Made by a program: the position numbers and the translations under genes. Below are positions 8,629 to 16,766 of a stretch of 64,000 bases of DNA, in pieces. Source of the stretch: Streptomyces griseus subsp. griseus. Lineage in GTDB: Bacteria; Actinomycetota; Actinomycetes; Streptomycetales; Streptomycetaceae. Location of the stretch: positions 124,001-188,000 of the forward strand of contig NZ_JOJE01000003.1 of NCBI RefSeq assembly GCF_000720255.1. The letters are read 5' to 3'. Within the stretch, counting starts at the first letter, position 1. Each line of letters begins with the position of its first letter. The notes under the pieces were generated by a model. The model was not told where the DNA came from. It searched no databases and saw only the letters and a program-made list of their open reading frames with translations.

Positions 8629-9393
8629 ATGGTGGAAGCCTTGCAGGGTGCTGGAGTGGTTGTCACGGGGGCGGGAGGGGGCATCGGGGCGGCCCTCGCC
8701 CGGCGCTTCGCCGCTGAAGGGGCCCGGGTCGTCGTCAACGATCTTGATGCGGAGAGGGCCGGGGCCGTCGCCGACGAGATCGGGGGGATCGCCGTGCCCG
8801 GGGACGCCTCAGGGATCGTGGAGGCCGCCCGTGACGCCCTCGGCGGGACCGTCGACGTGTACTGCGCCAACGCCGGAGTCGCCTCGGGTGGGTCGGAGGC
8901 GGCCGGGGAGAGCGTCTGGGCGCTTGCCTGGGACGTCAACGTCATGGCGCACGTCCGGGCGGCCGAGGCACTGCTGCCGGACTGGCTGGAGCGCGGCGGC
9001 GGGCGTTTCGTGTCCACCGTCTCCGCGGCGGGGCTGCTGACCATGATCGGGGCGGCGCCCTACAGCGTCACCAAGCACGGCGCGTACGCCTTCGCCGAGT
9101 GGCTGTCCCTGACGTACCGCCATCGGGGGGTCAAGGTGCACGCGATCTGTCCGCAGGGCGTCCGCACCGACATGCTCGCCGCCACCGGCAGCGCGGGCGA
9201 CCTGGTGCTCCAGCCGACCGCGATCGAGCCGGAGGACGTCGCGGACGCCCTGTTCCGGGGCATCGAGGAGGACCGTTTCCTGATCCTGCCGCACCCCGAG
9301 GTCGCCGGGTACTACCAGGCCCGTGCCGCCACCCCCGACCGATGGCTGAGCAACATGAACCACATCCAGCAGAAGTGGGAGGCCGGACAGTGA
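8629..9393 (+). CDS. SDR family oxidoreductase
   Basis: This is a 254-residue classical short-chain dehydrogenase. The dinucleotide motif TGAGGGIG is at residues 13-20, NAG at 81-83, Ser132, and the catalytic YSVTK with Tyr145 and Lys149. Asp38 after the second strand suggests NAD rather than NADP. It is the first gene of an operon: its stop overlaps the GTG of the acyl-CoA ligase by four bases. GAAGGGG precedes the ATG by four bases. By analogy with LvaD of Pseudomonas putida it could reduce a 4-oxoacyl-CoA, but the family alone does not prove that. Confidence 0.85.
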   Translation: MVEALQGAGVVVTGAGGGIGAALARRFAAEGARVVVNDLDAERAGAVADEIGGIAVPGDASGIVEAARDALGGTVDVYCANAGVASGGSEAAGESVWALAWDVNVMAHVRAAEALLPDWLERGGGRFVSTVSAAGLLTMIGAAPYSVTKHGAYAFAEWLSLTYRHRGVKVHAICPQGVRTDMLAATGSAGDLVLQPTAIEPEDVADALFRGIEEDRFLILPHPEVAGYYQARAATPDRWLSNMNHIQQKWEAGQ

Positions 9394-11075
9394 CCTCTTC
9401 GACCCCCTCGACCTCGTCGCGCTACGCGGCCAGGCCCTGGCTCGGGCTCCTCAACGAGGCCCAGCGCGCCCCCGTCGACCCGGCCGACTCCCTGGTCCAC
9501 GCCCTGCGCCGGTCCGCCGCCGAGGCCCCCGACCGCACCTGCCTCACCTACTTCGACGGCCGGCTCACCTACCGCGAGGTCGACGAGCTCAGCGATTCCG
9601 TGGCCGGGCACCTCGCCGGGCGTGGTCTGGAGCGCGGTGACCGGGTGGCCGTACTGCTGCAGAACTCACCGCAGTTCGTGCTCGCCCTGCTCGGTGCCTG
9701 GAAGGCCGGCGCGACCGTCGTGCCCGTCAACCCGATGTACAAGGCGGGCGAGGTCACCCACGTCCTGCGGGACGGCGAGGTGGCCGCGCTGGTGTGTTCC
9801 GACCGGGCGTGGGAGTCGTACCTTCGGGACACGGCCGCGGACTCACCGGTGCGGATCGTGCTCACGGCATGCGAGTTGGATTTCCAGACGCGCAACGACG
9901 CGCGCGTGCTCGGCTTCGAGCGGGTGCCGGAGGCCGGGGACGCCGACGACCTGACGGCCGTCGCCCGCGCGGGGCACAAGGCGCCGGAGGGGCGTGACCC
10001 GGCCGCCTCGGACATCGCGCTGATCAGCTACACCTCGGGCACGAGCGGCACCCCCAAGGGGGCCACCAACACGCACGGCAACATCATGTACAACGCCGAG
10101 CGGCAGCGCACCGGCCTGGGCCTGCCCGACCCGCCCGTGTACTACGCGCTGGCGCCGCTGTTCCACATCACCGGCATGGTCTGCCAGCTCGGCGCCTGCC
10201 TCGACAGCGCGGGCACACTCGTGCTGACGTACCGCTTCGATGGCGGGGTCGTCCTCGACGCGTTCGCCGAGCACCGGCCGCACTACACCGTGGGGCCCGC
10301 CACCGCGTTCATGGCGCTGGCCGCTCACCCGGACGTCACCCGGGACCACTTCTCGTCCTTCGTGACCATCTCCTCCGGCGGCGCCCCGCTGCCGCCCGCG
10401 CTGGTGGAGAAGTTCCGGGCCGGCTTCGGGCCGTACATCCGCAACGGCTACGGGCTCACCGAGTGCACCGCGCCCTGCGCGTCCGTCCCGCCCCAGCTGG
10501 AGGCGCCCGTCGACCCGGCCTCCGGGACCCTCGCGGTGGGCGTGCCCTGCGCCCAGGCGGTCGTGCGCATCGTCGACGACCGGGGCGAGGAGGTGCCCTT
10601 CGGTCAGCAGGGCGAGATCGTCGTCAGCGGGCCGCAGGTCGTGCCCGGGTACTGGCGGCGACCCGAGGCGACCGCGGAGACCTTCCCCGGCGGCGAGCTG
10701 CGCACCGGCGACATCGGGTTCATGGACCCGGAGGGCTGGCTGTACGTCGTCGACCGCAAGAAGGACATGATCAACGCGTCCGGCTTCAAGGTCTGGCCGC
10801 GCGAGGTCGAGGACGTCCTGTACACCCACCCGGCGGTGCGCGAGGCGGCCGTCGTGGGCGTGCCCGACGGGTACCGCGGCGAGACCGTCAAGGCGTACAT
10901 CAGCCTGCGTCCGGGTGCCGACACGGATGCGGATACGCTCGCGGCCTACTGCAAGGACAGACTGGCGGCCTACAAGTATCCGCGGCAGGTGGAGATCCTG
11001 CCCGACTTGCCCAAGACGGCGAGTGGGAAGATCCTCCGTCGGGAACTGCGTTCCCGCACGCACGACGCTTCGTAG
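9390..11075 (+). CDS. AMP-binding acyl-CoA synthetase
   Basis: This 561-residue member of the ANL superfamily activates a carboxylic acid as acyl-AMP and then acyl-CoA. The P-loop SYTSGTSGTPKGA is encoded around 10025-10065, YGLTE around 10450, the hinge region TGDIG and YVVDRKKDMI near 10710-10770, and the catalytic lysine motif TASGKILRR at the C-terminus. GTG 9390 is chosen because it overlaps the SDR stop (GTGA) and restores normal family length; the frame is open upstream to 9099 only as a shadow of the SDR gene. The specificity is probably a medium-chain or substituted fatty acid. Confidence 0.88.
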   Translation: MTSSTPSTSSRYAARPWLGLLNEAQRAPVDPADSLVHALRRSAAEAPDRTCLTYFDGRLTYREVDELSDSVAGHLAGRGLERGDRVAVLLQNSPQFVLALLGAWKAGATVVPVNPMYKAGEVTHVLRDGEVAALVCSDRAWESYLRDTAADSPVRIVLTACELDFQTRNDARVLGFERVPEAGDADDLTAVARAGHKAPEGRDPAASDIALISYTSGTSGTPKGATNTHGNIMYNAERQRTGLGLPDPPVYYALAPLFHITGMVCQLGACLDSAGTLVLTYRFDGGVVLDAFAEHRPHYTVGPATAFMALAAHPDVTRDHFSSFVTISSGGAPLPPALVEKFRAGFGPYIRNGYGLTECTAPCASVPPQLEAPVDPASGTLAVGVPCAQAVVRIVDDRGEEVPFGQQGEIVVSGPQVVPGYWRRPEATAETFPGGELRTGDIGFMDPEGWLYVVDRKKDMINASGFKVWPREVEDVLYTHPAVREAAVVGVPDGYRGETVKAYISLRPGADTDADTLAAYCKDRLAAYKYPRQVEILPDLPKTASGKILRRELRSRTHDAS

Positions 11076-11101
11076 GCATCACGGAAAGGCAGGTGGCGGC
11101 A

Positions 11102-11695
11102 GTGCCCAGGACGACGGACGGAGAGGGAACTCCCGTTCCGCAGCGGCTTCTCGCCGCCGCCACCCGGCTCTTCGCCGAGCGGGGATACGACCGCACCTCG
11201 GTGCAGGAGATCGTCGAGGCGGCCGGCGTCACCAAGGGGGCGCTGTACCACTACTTCGGCTCCAAGGACGACCTCCTGCACGAGGTGTACGCGCGTGTGC
11301 TGCGCGTCCAGCAGGAGAGACTCGACGCCTTCGCGAACGCCGACGAGCCGATCGAGAAGCGGCTGCGGGGCGCGGCCGCCGACGTCGTCGTCACGACGAT
11401 CGACAACCTCGACGACGCGATGATCTTCTTCCGGTCGATGCACCACCTGAGCCCGGAGAAGAACAAGCAGGTGCGCGCCGAGCGCCGGCGCTACCACGAG
11501 CGCTTCCGCGCGCTCGTCGAGGAGGGTCAGGAGGCCGGGGTGTTCTCCAGGGCGACACCGGCGGACCTGGTGGTCGACTACCACTTCGGTTCGGTCCACC
11601 ACCTGTCGACCTGGTACCGCCCCGACGGGCCGATGACCCCGCAGGAGGTCGCCGACCATCTGGCGGACCTCCTGCTGCGGGCCCTGCGTCCCTGA
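11102..11695 (+). CDS. TetR/AcrR family transcriptional regulator
   Basis: This is a 197-residue regulator. The helix-turn-helix covers residues about 30-60, containing TSVQEIVEAAGVTKGALYHY, and is followed by an all-helical ligand domain typical of FadR/KstR-like TetR repressors of lipid catabolism. It is third in the SDR-ligase operon, 26 bp after the ligase stop. The start is GTG 11102 with AGGTGG upstream; a GTG nine bases earlier is also possible. It probably represses its own operon through the site at 8568 and the convergent operon through the site at 14050, released by an acyl-CoA. Confidence 0.85.
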   Translation: MPRTTDGEGTPVPQRLLAAATRLFAERGYDRTSVQEIVEAAGVTKGALYHYFGSKDDLLHEVYARVLRVQQERLDAFANADEPIEKRLRGAAADVVVTTIDNLDDAMIFFRSMHHLSPEKNKQVRAERRRYHERFRALVEEGQEAGVFSRATPADLVVDYHFGSVHHLSTWYRPDGPMTPQEVADHLADLLLRALRP

Positions 11696-11714
11696 GCCCG
11701 GTCTCTCCCAGCCC

Positions 11715-11756
11715 ATGGGTAAGGGGCGGTCGCCACGGCGACCGCCCCTTACCCAT
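11715..11756. terminator. bidirectional terminator hairpin
   Basis: This is a perfect 20-bp stem, ATGGGTAAGGGGCGGTCGCC with its complement, around a 2-base spacer. It sits between the convergent tetR and acyl-CoA dehydrogenase genes and so can serve both strands. Confidence 0.85.
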
Positions 11757-11760
11757 CACC

Positions 11761-12975
11761 TCACAGGTACTTCTTCAGCTCCCGGCGTGCCAGCGAGCGC
11801 TGGTGGACCTCGTCCGGGCCGTCGGCGATCATCAGCGTCCGGGCGCCCGCGTACAGCTCGGCCAGCGGGAAGTCCTGGCTCACGCCGCCCGCGCCGTGCA
11901 GCTGGATCGCCCGGTCGATGATGTCGACGACCGCGCGGGGTGTGGCGATCTTGATGGACTGGATCTCCGCGTGCGCGCCCCTGTTGCCGACCGTGTCCAT
12001 CAGCCAGGCCGTCTTCAGCACCAGCAGCCGCAGCTGCTCGACCGTCACACGCGCGTCCGCGATCCAGTTGTGGACCACACCCTGCTGGGCCAGCGCCTTG
12101 CCGAAGGCCGTACGGGAGACGGCCCTCCTGCACATCAGCTCGATCGCGCGCTCCGCCATGCCGATCAGCCGCATGCAGTGGTGGATACGCCCGGGACCGA
12201 GCCGCGCCTGCGCGATGGCGAAGCCGCCGCCCTCCTCGCCGATCAGGTTGGACACCGGAACGCGCGCGTTGTCGAAGATCACCTCGGCGTGGCCGCCGTG
12301 GTAGTGGTCCTCGTAGCCGAAGACCTGCATGGCCCGCTTCACGGTGACGCCCGGGGTGTCGCGCGGGACCAGGACCATGGACTGCTGGCGGCGGATGTCG
12401 TCCCCGTCGGGGTCGGTCTTGCCCATCACGATAAAGATCTTGCAGTCCGGGTTCATCGCCCCGGAGATGTACCACTTGCGCCCGGTGATGACGTACTCGT
12501 CGCCGTCGCGCTCGATGTGGGTGGTGATGTTGGTGGCGTCCGAGGAGGCCACCTCCGGCTCGGTCATCGCGAACGCCGAGCGGATCTCACCGGCGAGCAG
12601 CGGCTCCAGCCACTGCTTCTTCTGCTGCTCGTCGCCGAACTGGGAGAGCACCTCCATATTGCCGGTGTCGGGGGCCGCGCAGTTGGTCACGGTGGGCGCG
12701 AGCTGCGGGGAGCGGCCGGTGATCTCGGCGAGCGGCGCGTACTGGAGGTTGGTCAGCCCGGCGCCGTACTCCGCGTCGGGCAGGAAGAGGTTCCACAGAC
12801 CCTGGCGGCGCGCCTCGGCCTTGAGGTCCTCGACCACGGCCGGGGTGTCCCAGGGGGAGGCCAGCAGCGCGCGCTGTTCGTGCGCGACCTGCTCAGCGGG
12901 GTACACGTACTCGTCCATGAAGGCGAGCAGCTTGGCGCGCAGTTCCTCGGTGCGCGCGTCGAACGCGAAGTCCAT
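11761..12975 (-). CDS. acyl-CoA dehydrogenase, ACAD10/ACAD11/LvaC type
   Basis: This 404-residue FAD flavoprotein has the three-domain acyl-CoA dehydrogenase layout: FAMTEPEVASSD near residues 140-150 for FAD binding, WYISGAMNP in the beta domain, and AIQLHGAGG in the C-terminal helices. Where classical enzymes have the catalytic YEGT, this one reads ADGPDEVH, the form I associate with ACAD10/11 and LvaC. Those proteins act with an APH-like kinase to convert 4-hydroxyacyl-CoA through a phosphorylated intermediate. The APH-type kinase gene ends six bases upstream, as a two-gene operon. The start ATG 12975 fits the family N-terminus. Confidence 0.88.
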   Translation of the reverse strand: MDFAFDARTEELRAKLLAFMDEYVYPAEQVAHEQRALLASPWDTPAVVEDLKAEARRQGLWNLFLPDAEYGAGLTNLQYAPLAEITGRSPQLAPTVTNCAAPDTGNMEVLSQFGDEQQKKQWLEPLLAGEIRSAFAMTEPEVASSDATNITTHIERDGDEYVITGRKWYISGAMNPDCKIFIVMGKTDPDGDDIRRQQSMVLVPRDTPGVTVKRAMQVFGYEDHYHGGHAEVIFDNARVPVSNLIGEEGGGFAIAQARLGPGRIHHCMRLIGMAERAIELMCRRAVSRTAFGKALAQQGVVHNWIADARVTVEQLRLLVLKTAWLMDTVGNRGAHAEIQSIKIATPRAVVDIIDRAIQLHGAGGVSQDFPLAELYAGARTLMIADGPDEVHQRSLARRELKKYL

Positions 12976-12981
12976 GGCCGG

Positions 12982-14004
12982 TCAGCCTTCCTGGAGAGTG
13001 TTCAGGCCGTGCTCGATGAAGACCGGAACCAGCTCGCCGATGCGGTCGAAGCCGCGCCCGACGGTCTGGCCCAGGGTGTAGCGGTAGTGGATGCCCTCGA
13101 GGATCACGGCGAGCTTGAACCAGGCGAAGGCCGTGTACCAGGAGACCGCGGAGACGTCCCGCCCCGAGCGTGCGGCGTACCGCTCGACGAGTTCCGCGGG
13201 GGCCGGGTGGCCGGGGGCCTCGGCCGTGGTGGAGACGGGCGAGTGGGGGGTGCCGAGCGGGATGCTGTACATCACCAGCAGGCCCAGGTCGGTCAGCGGG
13301 TCGCCGAGCGTCGACATCTCCCAGTCGAGGATCGCCGTGATCCGGTCACCGTCGCCGATCAGTACGTTGTCGAGACGGTAGTCGCCGTGCACGACGGCCG
13401 GGGCCGGGGAGTGGGGCAGTTGCCGGCCCAGTGCCGCGTGCAGCTCGTCCACACCGGCCAGTTCGCGGCTGCGGGAGGCGTCCAGCTGCTTGCCCCAGCG
13501 GCGCAGCTGCCGGTCGAGGAAGCCCTCGGGGCGGCCGAAGTCCGCGAGGCCCACCTCGGCGGGGTCCACGGCGTGCAGCTCGACGAGGGTGTCGACGAGC
13601 GACAGCACCGCCTCGCGCGTCCGCTCGGCGCCGAGCGGGGCGAGCTGATCCGCCGTGCGGTACGGCGTGCCCGGCACGAACTCCATGACGTAGAAGGGCG
13701 CCCCGAGCACCTCGTCGTCCTCGCACAGCAGCACCGGGCGCGGCACCGGCACGTTCGTCGGGTGCAGGGCGCTGATCACCCGGTGCTCGCGCCTCATGTC
13801 GTGCGCGGTGGCCAGGACGTGGCCGAGCGGGGGCCGTCGTACGACCCACTTCGACGTGCCGTCCGAGACCTCGTACGTCAGGTTCGACCGTCCGCCCTCG
13901 ATCAGCCGACCGGTGAGAGGACCCTGTGCCAGTCCGGGCCGCTCCCGGTCGAGCAGGCCGCGCAGCCGGTCGAGATCGAGTCCGGGCGGGTGGTCGGGGC
14001 TCAT
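12982..14004 (-). CDS. APH-type phosphotransferase (acyl-CoA hydroxyl kinase candidate)
   Basis: This is a 340-residue kinase of the aminoglycoside-phosphotransferase fold. The N-lobe has GGRSNLTYEV as a nucleotide loop and WVVRRPPLG with the ATP-site lysine/arginine region. The catalytic loop reads VVHGDYRLDNVL (about residues 206-217), followed by the metal-binding segment AILDWEMSTLGDP. This family is the N-terminal domain of animal ACAD10/ACAD11 and is LvaA in Pseudomonas, which phosphorylates 4-hydroxyacyl-CoA. Here it is a separate gene just upstream of the matching dehydrogenase. It starts at ATG 14004 behind operator site B. It is unlikely to be an antibiotic-resistance gene. Confidence 0.85.
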   Translation of the reverse strand: MSPDHPPGLDLDRLRGLLDRERPGLAQGPLTGRLIEGGRSNLTYEVSDGTSKWVVRRPPLGHVLATAHDMRREHRVISALHPTNVPVPRPVLLCEDDEVLGAPFYVMEFVPGTPYRTADQLAPLGAERTREAVLSLVDTLVELHAVDPAEVGLADFGRPEGFLDRQLRRWGKQLDASRSRELAGVDELHAALGRQLPHSPAPAVVHGDYRLDNVLIGDGDRITAILDWEMSTLGDPLTDLGLLVMYSIPLGTPHSPVSTTAEAPGHPAPAELVERYAARSGRDVSAVSWYTAFAWFKLAVILEGIHYRYTLGQTVGRGFDRIGELVPVFIEHGLNTLQEG

Positions 14005-14049
14005 GTGTCGCTCCTACGGGCGAGTGAACGGAACGGGACCTCACTTATG

Positions 14050-14067
14050 ATGCCGACCGGTCGGTAT
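14050..14067. promoter_or_regulatory. TetR-type operator, site B (upstream of kinase-dehydrogenase operon)
   Basis: ATGCCGACCGGTCGGTAT contains the 12-bp perfect palindrome CCGACCGGTCGG and matches site A at 8568. It ends 46 bp upstream of the kinase ATG at 14004, a position compatible with covering the promoter. Confidence 0.7.
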
Positions 14068-14193
14068 GTCGTCCAGTATGCGCGACGAACGTGACCTGAG
14101 CCACCCTAGGCCGAAGGTGCCCCACCCGGTACGGCGGGGCGTGCAAGGGCTTTCGGCTTGCGAGCCGCTCGGGGACCCCGGAGGGTCGATGCC

Positions 14194-15147
14194 ATGAAGG
14201 CGATCAGCTACAGCCGCTACGGCGGACCCGAGGTGCTGGAGTACGGCGAGGTCGTGGACCCCCCGATCGGCCCCGACGCCGTGCTCGTGAAGGTACGGGC
14301 CGCGGCGGTCAACCCCGTCGACTGGAAGTGCCGTGAGGGCCATTTGGACGGCATGCTCCAGGCCGTCTTCCCGGTGGTGCCCGGATGGGACGTCTCGGGG
14401 GTCGTCGTGCGGCCGGGTGTCTCCGTCACGGAGTTCGCGGTCGGTGACGAGGTGATCGGCTACGTCCGTGAGGACTTCCTCTCTCGCGGCACCTTCGCCG
14501 AGTACGTCGCCGCGCCCGTACGCACCCTCGCCCGCAAGCCGCGCAACCTCACCTACGAGGAGGCCGCGGGACTACCGCTCGTCGGACTCACCGCCTACCA
14601 GGTGCTGATCAAAACACTTGAGGTGAAGCGGGGCGAGACGGTCCTGATCCACGCCGCGGCCGGCGGAGTCGGCTCGATCGCCGTGCAGATCGCACGCCAC
14701 CTGGGCGCGCGGGTGATCGGTACCGCGAGCGAGGGCAACCACGACTTCGTACGCTCCCTGGGCGGCGAACCCGTGACCTACGGCGCCGGCCTCACCGACC
14801 GGGTGCGGGGGCTGGCCCCTGAGGGAGTGGACGTCGCCTTCGACGCCGTCGGCGGCGATGCCCTGCGCGACTCGGTGAACCTCCTGGCCGCAGAGGGCCG
14901 CCTCGCGTCGATCGCCGACCCGAACGTCCTCGGCTACGGCGGCCGTTACTGCTGGGTGCGGCCCGACGCGGAGGATCTGAAACGGCTGGTGGACCTCGCC
15001 GAACGGGGCGTGGTCTCCGTGCACGTCTCGAAGACGTTCCCACTGGAGCGGACGGCGGAGGCCCACCGGCTCAGCGAGGAGGGACGGACGCGGGGGAAGA
15101 TCGTGGTGACGGTGGAGTGGGACGCCACGGGTAAGGGGGAGGAGTAG
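14194..15147 (+). CDS. NADP-dependent MDR oxidoreductase (quinone oxidoreductase-like)
   Basis: This 317-residue medium-chain reductase has a GroES-like N-terminus and a Rossmann domain with HAAAGGVGSIAVQIARHLGA around residues 150-169. Catalytic zinc ligands are absent, as in zeta-crystallin-type enzymes that reduce quinones or enones. The chosen ATG 14194 has GGAGGG eight bases upstream; an earlier in-frame start at 14158 lacks this. It is divergent from the kinase gene, so site B at 14050 may also affect it. The substrate is unknown. Confidence 0.82.
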   Translation: MKAISYSRYGGPEVLEYGEVVDPPIGPDAVLVKVRAAAVNPVDWKCREGHLDGMLQAVFPVVPGWDVSGVVVRPGVSVTEFAVGDEVIGYVREDFLSRGTFAEYVAAPVRTLARKPRNLTYEEAAGLPLVGLTAYQVLIKTLEVKRGETVLIHAAAGGVGSIAVQIARHLGARVIGTASEGNHDFVRSLGGEPVTYGAGLTDRVRGLAPEGVDVAFDAVGGDALRDSVNLLAAEGRLASIADPNVLGYGGRYCWVRPDAEDLKRLVDLAERGVVSVHVSKTFPLERTAEAHRLSEEGRTRGKIVVTVEWDATGKGEE

Positions 15148-15152
15148 GGGCA

Positions 15153-15188
15153 CAGGGGCAGGGGCAGGGGCAGGGGCAGGGGCAGGGG
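15153..15188 (+). repeat. CAGGGG hexanucleotide tandem array, six copies
   Basis: There are six perfect head-to-tail copies of CAGGGG just after the oxidoreductase stop. The plus strand carries repeated GGGG runs separated by two bases, which could form a G-quadruplex in DNA or in the 3' end of the transcript. Confidence 0.85.
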
Positions 15189-15222
15189 CTGTAAGGCTGC
15201 CGGGCCTGCTGCGGGGTCTCGG

Positions 15223-15573
15223 TCAGAAGACCAGCGCCGCCGCGCAGACCGCCATCGCCACCGTGCACAGGACCGCCGCGCCGGCCCCGCCCGGGGCCAG
15301 GGCCGGTGGGCGGGCCGTCGTGGCGAGGGTGCGGATGCGGTGGTGGGCGACGAGCAGGAAGCCCAGCCAGAGGACGGCGCACAGGGCGCACACGGCGACC
15401 CCGGCCGCCGTCGCCCCGCCGTGCAGCGCGGTCTTCACGGCGAGGACGGCGACAACGGTGCTCGACAGGGTCGTACGCCGCCACGCGAGCCGGGTGCGCT
15501 CCGGCTGCAGCCCCGGATCGCGCTCGTCGTTCACCGGTGGGTGGGGCTCGTGGCGGTCGGGCCCGGCGCTCAT
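15223..15573 (-). CDS. DUF202 family membrane protein, second of pair
   Basis: This is a 116-residue integral membrane protein. A polar N-terminus with the family motif ERTRLAWRRT is followed by three hydrophobic segments at about residues 36-55, 60-80 and 94-114. Its ATG overlaps the stop of the upstream DUF202 gene as ATGA, so the two proteins are probably translationally coupled and may form a heteromer. The function of DUF202 proteins is not established. Confidence 0.8.
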   Translation of the reverse strand: MSAGPDRHEPHPPVNDERDPGLQPERTRLAWRRTTLSSTVVAVLAVKTALHGGATAAGVAVCALCAVLWLGFLLVAHHRIRTLATTARPPALAPGGAGAAVLCTVAMAVCAAALVF

Positions 15574-15962
15574 GCGTCCCACCCGACGAGCACGACGACG
15601 ACCATGGCGACCGCCACCACCGCGACGACGAGGCCGAGCAGGGCCGGGAACCGTGACACCGGCAGGTCCTCACCCCGTCGCATCGCCCGCTCACAGCGCA
15701 TCCAGTGGTTCACGGCGCGCAACGAGCACAGCACGCCCGCCGCGAGGAGGGCGAGCGCGAGGCCGACGCGCCAGCCCCAGCGCAGGTCGGGCAGGAACTG
15801 GTCCACCGCGAAACCACCGCCGATCAGGGCGAGGGCGGTGCGCAGCCAGGCCAGGAAGGTGCGCTCGTTGGCCAGCGAGAACCGGTAGTCGGGGGTGTGG
15901 CCCTCCTCGCGGACGCGCTGCGGGGCGAACCACAGCCGGACGTTGTGTACGAACTCGATCAC
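15570..15962 (-). CDS. YidH/DUF202 family membrane protein, first of pair
   Basis: This 130-residue protein has the DUF202 signature ANERTFLAWLRTALAL at residues about 31-46, then hydrophobic segments at 36-55, 66-84 and 104-126. Charged loops and lack of a cleaved signal fit a three-helix inner-membrane protein. It starts with GTG at 15962 and overlaps the next gene by four bases. Both members of the pair belong to the same family but diverge strongly, an old duplication. The role is unknown. Confidence 0.8.
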   Translation of the reverse strand: MIEFVHNVRLWFAPQRVREEGHTPDYRFSLANERTFLAWLRTALALIGGGFAVDQFLPDLRWGWRVGLALALLAAGVLCSLRAVNHWMRCERAMRRGEDLPVSRFPALLGLVVAVVAVAMVVVVLVGWDA

Positions 15963-16001
15963 GCGAAGGACCTTACCGGGGGCGCGTTGCGCCGCAGCCG
16001 C

Positions 16002-16517
16002 TCAGCCCGTGGCCCGGAACGCCCCGAGCCGCTCGTAGGCGGCCAGTCCGTCCGGTACCCAGGTCCACTCGCTCAGACGGCGGGTCATCTCGTCCTCCGG
16101 AAGGAAGTCGTGCCAGGCGACCTCCTCGACCTGGGGGCGGACGGGCAGGTCGCAGCGGACTTCGTAGACGGCGGACCACCAGGACTGGCCGACGCCGTTG
16201 TCGTACAGGAACTTGAACAGGAAGTCGGGTCGCGGCAGGCCGCTCACTCCCAGCTCCTCCTCGGCCTCGCGCAGGGCCGCGTCGTCGTAGGCCTCACCGG
16301 CGCCGACGACTCCGCCGACGAACATGTCGTAGAGGGAGGGGAAGACCAGCTTGGTCGGGGTCCGCCGGTGCACGAAGATCCGTCCCTCCGCGTCCCGGGC
16401 CTGAATGAACACGCACCGATGCCGCAGCCCCCGCGCGTACGCCTCCCCTCGCGGCGACTGGCCGACGACCCGGTCGTTCTCGTCAACGATGTCGAGGATC
16501 TCGTCCGCAGAACTCAT
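16002..16517 (-). CDS. NUDIX hydrolase
   Basis: This 171-residue protein contains the Nudix box GAGEAYDDAALREAEEELGV at about residues 76-95, with the REAEEE core that binds the metal for hydrolysis of nucleoside diphosphates linked to another group. The N-terminal segment DILDIVDENDRVVG and the HRR/TPTKL stretch resemble isopentenyl-diphosphate isomerase-like NUDIX proteins (YfcD group), but isomerase activity is not implied. ATG 16517 is chosen; the frame is open for about 1.6 kb upstream without family similarity. Confidence 0.85.
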   Translation of the reverse strand: MSSADEILDIVDENDRVVGQSPRGEAYARGLRHRCVFIQARDAEGRIFVHRRTPTKLVFPSLYDMFVGGVVGAGEAYDDAALREAEEELGVSGLPRPDFLFKFLYDNGVGQSWWSAVYEVRCDLPVRPQVEEVAWHDFLPEDEMTRRLSEWTWVPDGLAAYERLGAFRATG

Positions 16518-16603
16518 GCACCCCATCCAAGCAGGGCCCTCCGGGGGTGCGGCGGGGATGGGGCGCTTTGCGGGGGCGGGGCGTATGCGGGGTGTGGGGG
16601 TGC

Positions 16604-16751
16604 GGGGGTGCCGGGGCAAGTGCAGGCGCCTTGTGGCTTGTCGCGCAGTTCCCCGCGCCCCTTTGGGGCACGTTGCCCCACAGGCGCTGCTTTGACGGGC
16701 CGAGCTCTCCTCGAGGCGGCCCCCTTTTACGTGCCGGCCCGGGTGAGCCCC
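16604..16751. repeat. about 145-bp intergenic direct repeat, unit 1
   Basis: The unit starts GGGGGTGCCGGGGCAAG, contains the dispersed core GTGGCTTGTCGCGCAGTT at 16633, and ends near GCCGGCCCGGGTG. It is about 85 percent identical to the unit at 16767. Together the two units fill most of the 410-bp gap between the NUDIX and DMT genes. I see no gene there. Confidence 0.8.
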
Positions 16752-16766
16752 ACGCCCGCCGTGGGC

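Noticed and set aside
12982..14004. Aminoglycoside resistance kinase
   Set aside because: The fold is APH-like, but the gene is coupled to an ACAD10/11-type dehydrogenase and shares an operator with lipid-catabolic genes, so an acyl-CoA substrate is more likely.
10915..14094. 1059-codon plus-strand open frame across the tetR and kinase region
   Set aside because: It runs antisense to clearly recognisable dehydrogenase and kinase genes, its translation is low-complexity Arg/Gly/Val, and it spans a strong terminator hairpin. It is a shadow of high-GC coding sequence.
15153..15188. Mobile-element end or attachment site
   Set aside because: It is only a hexanucleotide tandem array with no flanking integrase, target duplication or inverted repeat.
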